A stretch of 5,178 nucleotides of DNA from an uncultured Sphingomonadales bacterium (GTDB lineage: Bacteria; Pseudomonadota; Alphaproteobacteria; Sphingomonadales; Sphingomonadaceae), in NCBI GenBank assembly GCA_903828025.1, contig CAIKKO010000259.1:1-5178 (forward strand), given 5' to 3'. The notes beneath the pieces are model-generated. The model made no database searches, was not told the origin of the DNA, and was given only the letters and a program-made list of their open reading frames with translations. Shown here piece after piece: positions 4,549 through 5,178 of this stretch (positions are counted from its first letter, which is position 1; each line of letters starts with the position of its first letter). A program made the position numbers and the translations under genes.

Positions 4549-5178
4549 TCACCCGCCCGGTTGCGCGATCCACTTGCCCGCGTTCTCGTAGGCCGGGTTG
4601 ACCGCCGATCCGCCGGGCAGCACGCCCGCGCGGTAGAGCGCTTCGCCGCCCCGCGCCTCGACCGCAGGGGCAAACTGCGTCGGCGCGCCATGCGGCGCAG
4701 CATAATTGGGGAGCGGGGCCTGCCCGAACGCCGCTGATGCTGGGGTGGTGGGGCCAGCCTGCGCCTGCTTGAGCGCCGTGATCCGCCCCTGCTCGAACGC
4801 CTTTTCCAGCGTAATCGGATCGGCCACGTCGGCCGCCGCAGGCACCCACGTGCGCGGATGCGGCGCGGCCACGGGCTCGCCCCCGGCATAGACCCCGGTA
4901 AACGCAGCAGGCCGCCCCGCCGCGCCGCTCCAGCGGTAAAAACGGTGCGCCCCGATCGTGCCGATGAACGCGAGGCTGTCGGCCCAATAGGGATGCACCG
5001 CGCTGGTGTGATAATGCGTCGCGAGGCCGACCGGCGCATAGACGTAGCCCGCCAGCGCATCCGCCGCCACGCGCCGCGCGCGGTCCCAGAATTGCGCCAT
5101 GGGCTTGCGCGCCATCGAACCGTCGCAGGCAAAGCTGAACTGGCAGCCCGGCCGCTCCGATCCCTGATAGACCACGCC
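4549..5178 (-). CDS. SleB-like cell wall hydrolase, 5' end cut by window edge
   Basis: The C-terminal 209 residues of a protein of the cell wall hydrolase SleB family (Hydrolase_2 type), which acts on peptidoglycan. Diagnostic stretches, numbered within the fragment: GVVYQGSERPGCQFSFACDG (1-20, with Cys12 and Cys18), ATHYHTSAVHPYWADSL (53-69) and IGAHRFYRWSGAAG (75-88), ending with VYAGGEP (96-102). The catalytic Glu region and any signal peptide would lie before the fragment, beyond the window edge, so activity and export cannot be judged here. Residues 103-209 are a Pro/Ala-rich, low-complexity tail that looks disordered and is not part of the hydrolase fold. The stop is TGA at 4549-4551. 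In sphingomonads these proteins are usually exported; that is family knowledge. The gap to the next gene's start is 160 bp with no clear terminator, so co-transcription with the small downstream gene is possible but unproven. Confidence 0.9.
   Translation of the reverse strand, partial: GVVYQGSERPGCQFSFACDGSMARKPMAQFWDRARRVAADALAGYVYAPVGLATHYHTSAVHPYWADSLAFIGTIGAHRFYRWSGAAGRPAAFTGVYAGGEPVAAPHPRTWVPAAADVADPITLEKAFEQGRITALKQAQAGPTTPASAAFGQAPLPNYAAPHGAPTQFAPAVEARGGEALYRAGVLPGGSAVNPAYENAGKWIAQPGG

Noticed and set aside
4452..5132. Alternative minus-strand frame overlapping the cell wall hydrolase
   Set aside because: It is extremely Arg-rich and without motifs, typical of a shifted frame in GC-rich DNA. 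The hydrolase frame has clear SleB-family motifs.

Overview
The window is high-GC DNA from an alphaproteobacterium, most likely a sphingomonad (Sphingomonadales, Erythrobacter/Novosphingobium type). The evidence is the alphaproteobacterial character of the malate dehydrogenase and the 2-oxoglutarate dehydrogenase E1, a small 'PANDN...WWLA.C.TLD' protein of a kind I associate with sphingomonads, and a SleB-type cell wall hydrolase with a low-complexity tail. I infer the lineage from protein character, not from a search.

All four genes that I can support lie on the minus strand, so they read from right to left. From the right edge: 4549-5178 is the 3' part of a SleB-like cell wall hydrolase gene, cut by the window end. 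4038-4388 is a small uncharacterised protein gene. 2816-3778 is a complete mdh (malate dehydrogenase). 1-2581 is sucA (E1 of the 2-oxoglutarate dehydrogenase complex), cut at its 3' end by the left edge. The largest open frame on the plus strand (about 68-2518) is only the antisense image of sucA.

mdh and sucA form a TCA-cycle cluster. Mdh interconverts malate and oxaloacetate, and SucA decarboxylates 2-oxoglutarate on the way to succinyl-CoA. They are separated by 234 bp that hold a strong GC hairpin just after mdh and a second, wider inverted repeat before sucA, so sucA may have its own transcript or a structured leader. The sucCD genes that sit between mdh and sucA in many alphaproteobacteria are not in this gap.

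The 259-bp gap upstream of mdh is the part richest in unexplained structure. It holds a tandem 13-bp repeat behind a TTGACC -35-like box, two similar TCCCG/CGGGA dyads, a 7-bp ACCGGGC dyad, a hairpin with a T6 run, and an AT-rich stretch that loosely resembles an alphaproteobacterial Fur site. I see no mobile element, CRISPR array, tRNA or rRNA. I see no convincing new biological system: this is mainly a housekeeping region. Its most interesting points are the SucA N-terminus, which appears to lack the usual E2-binding segment, and the regulatory DNA upstream of mdh.
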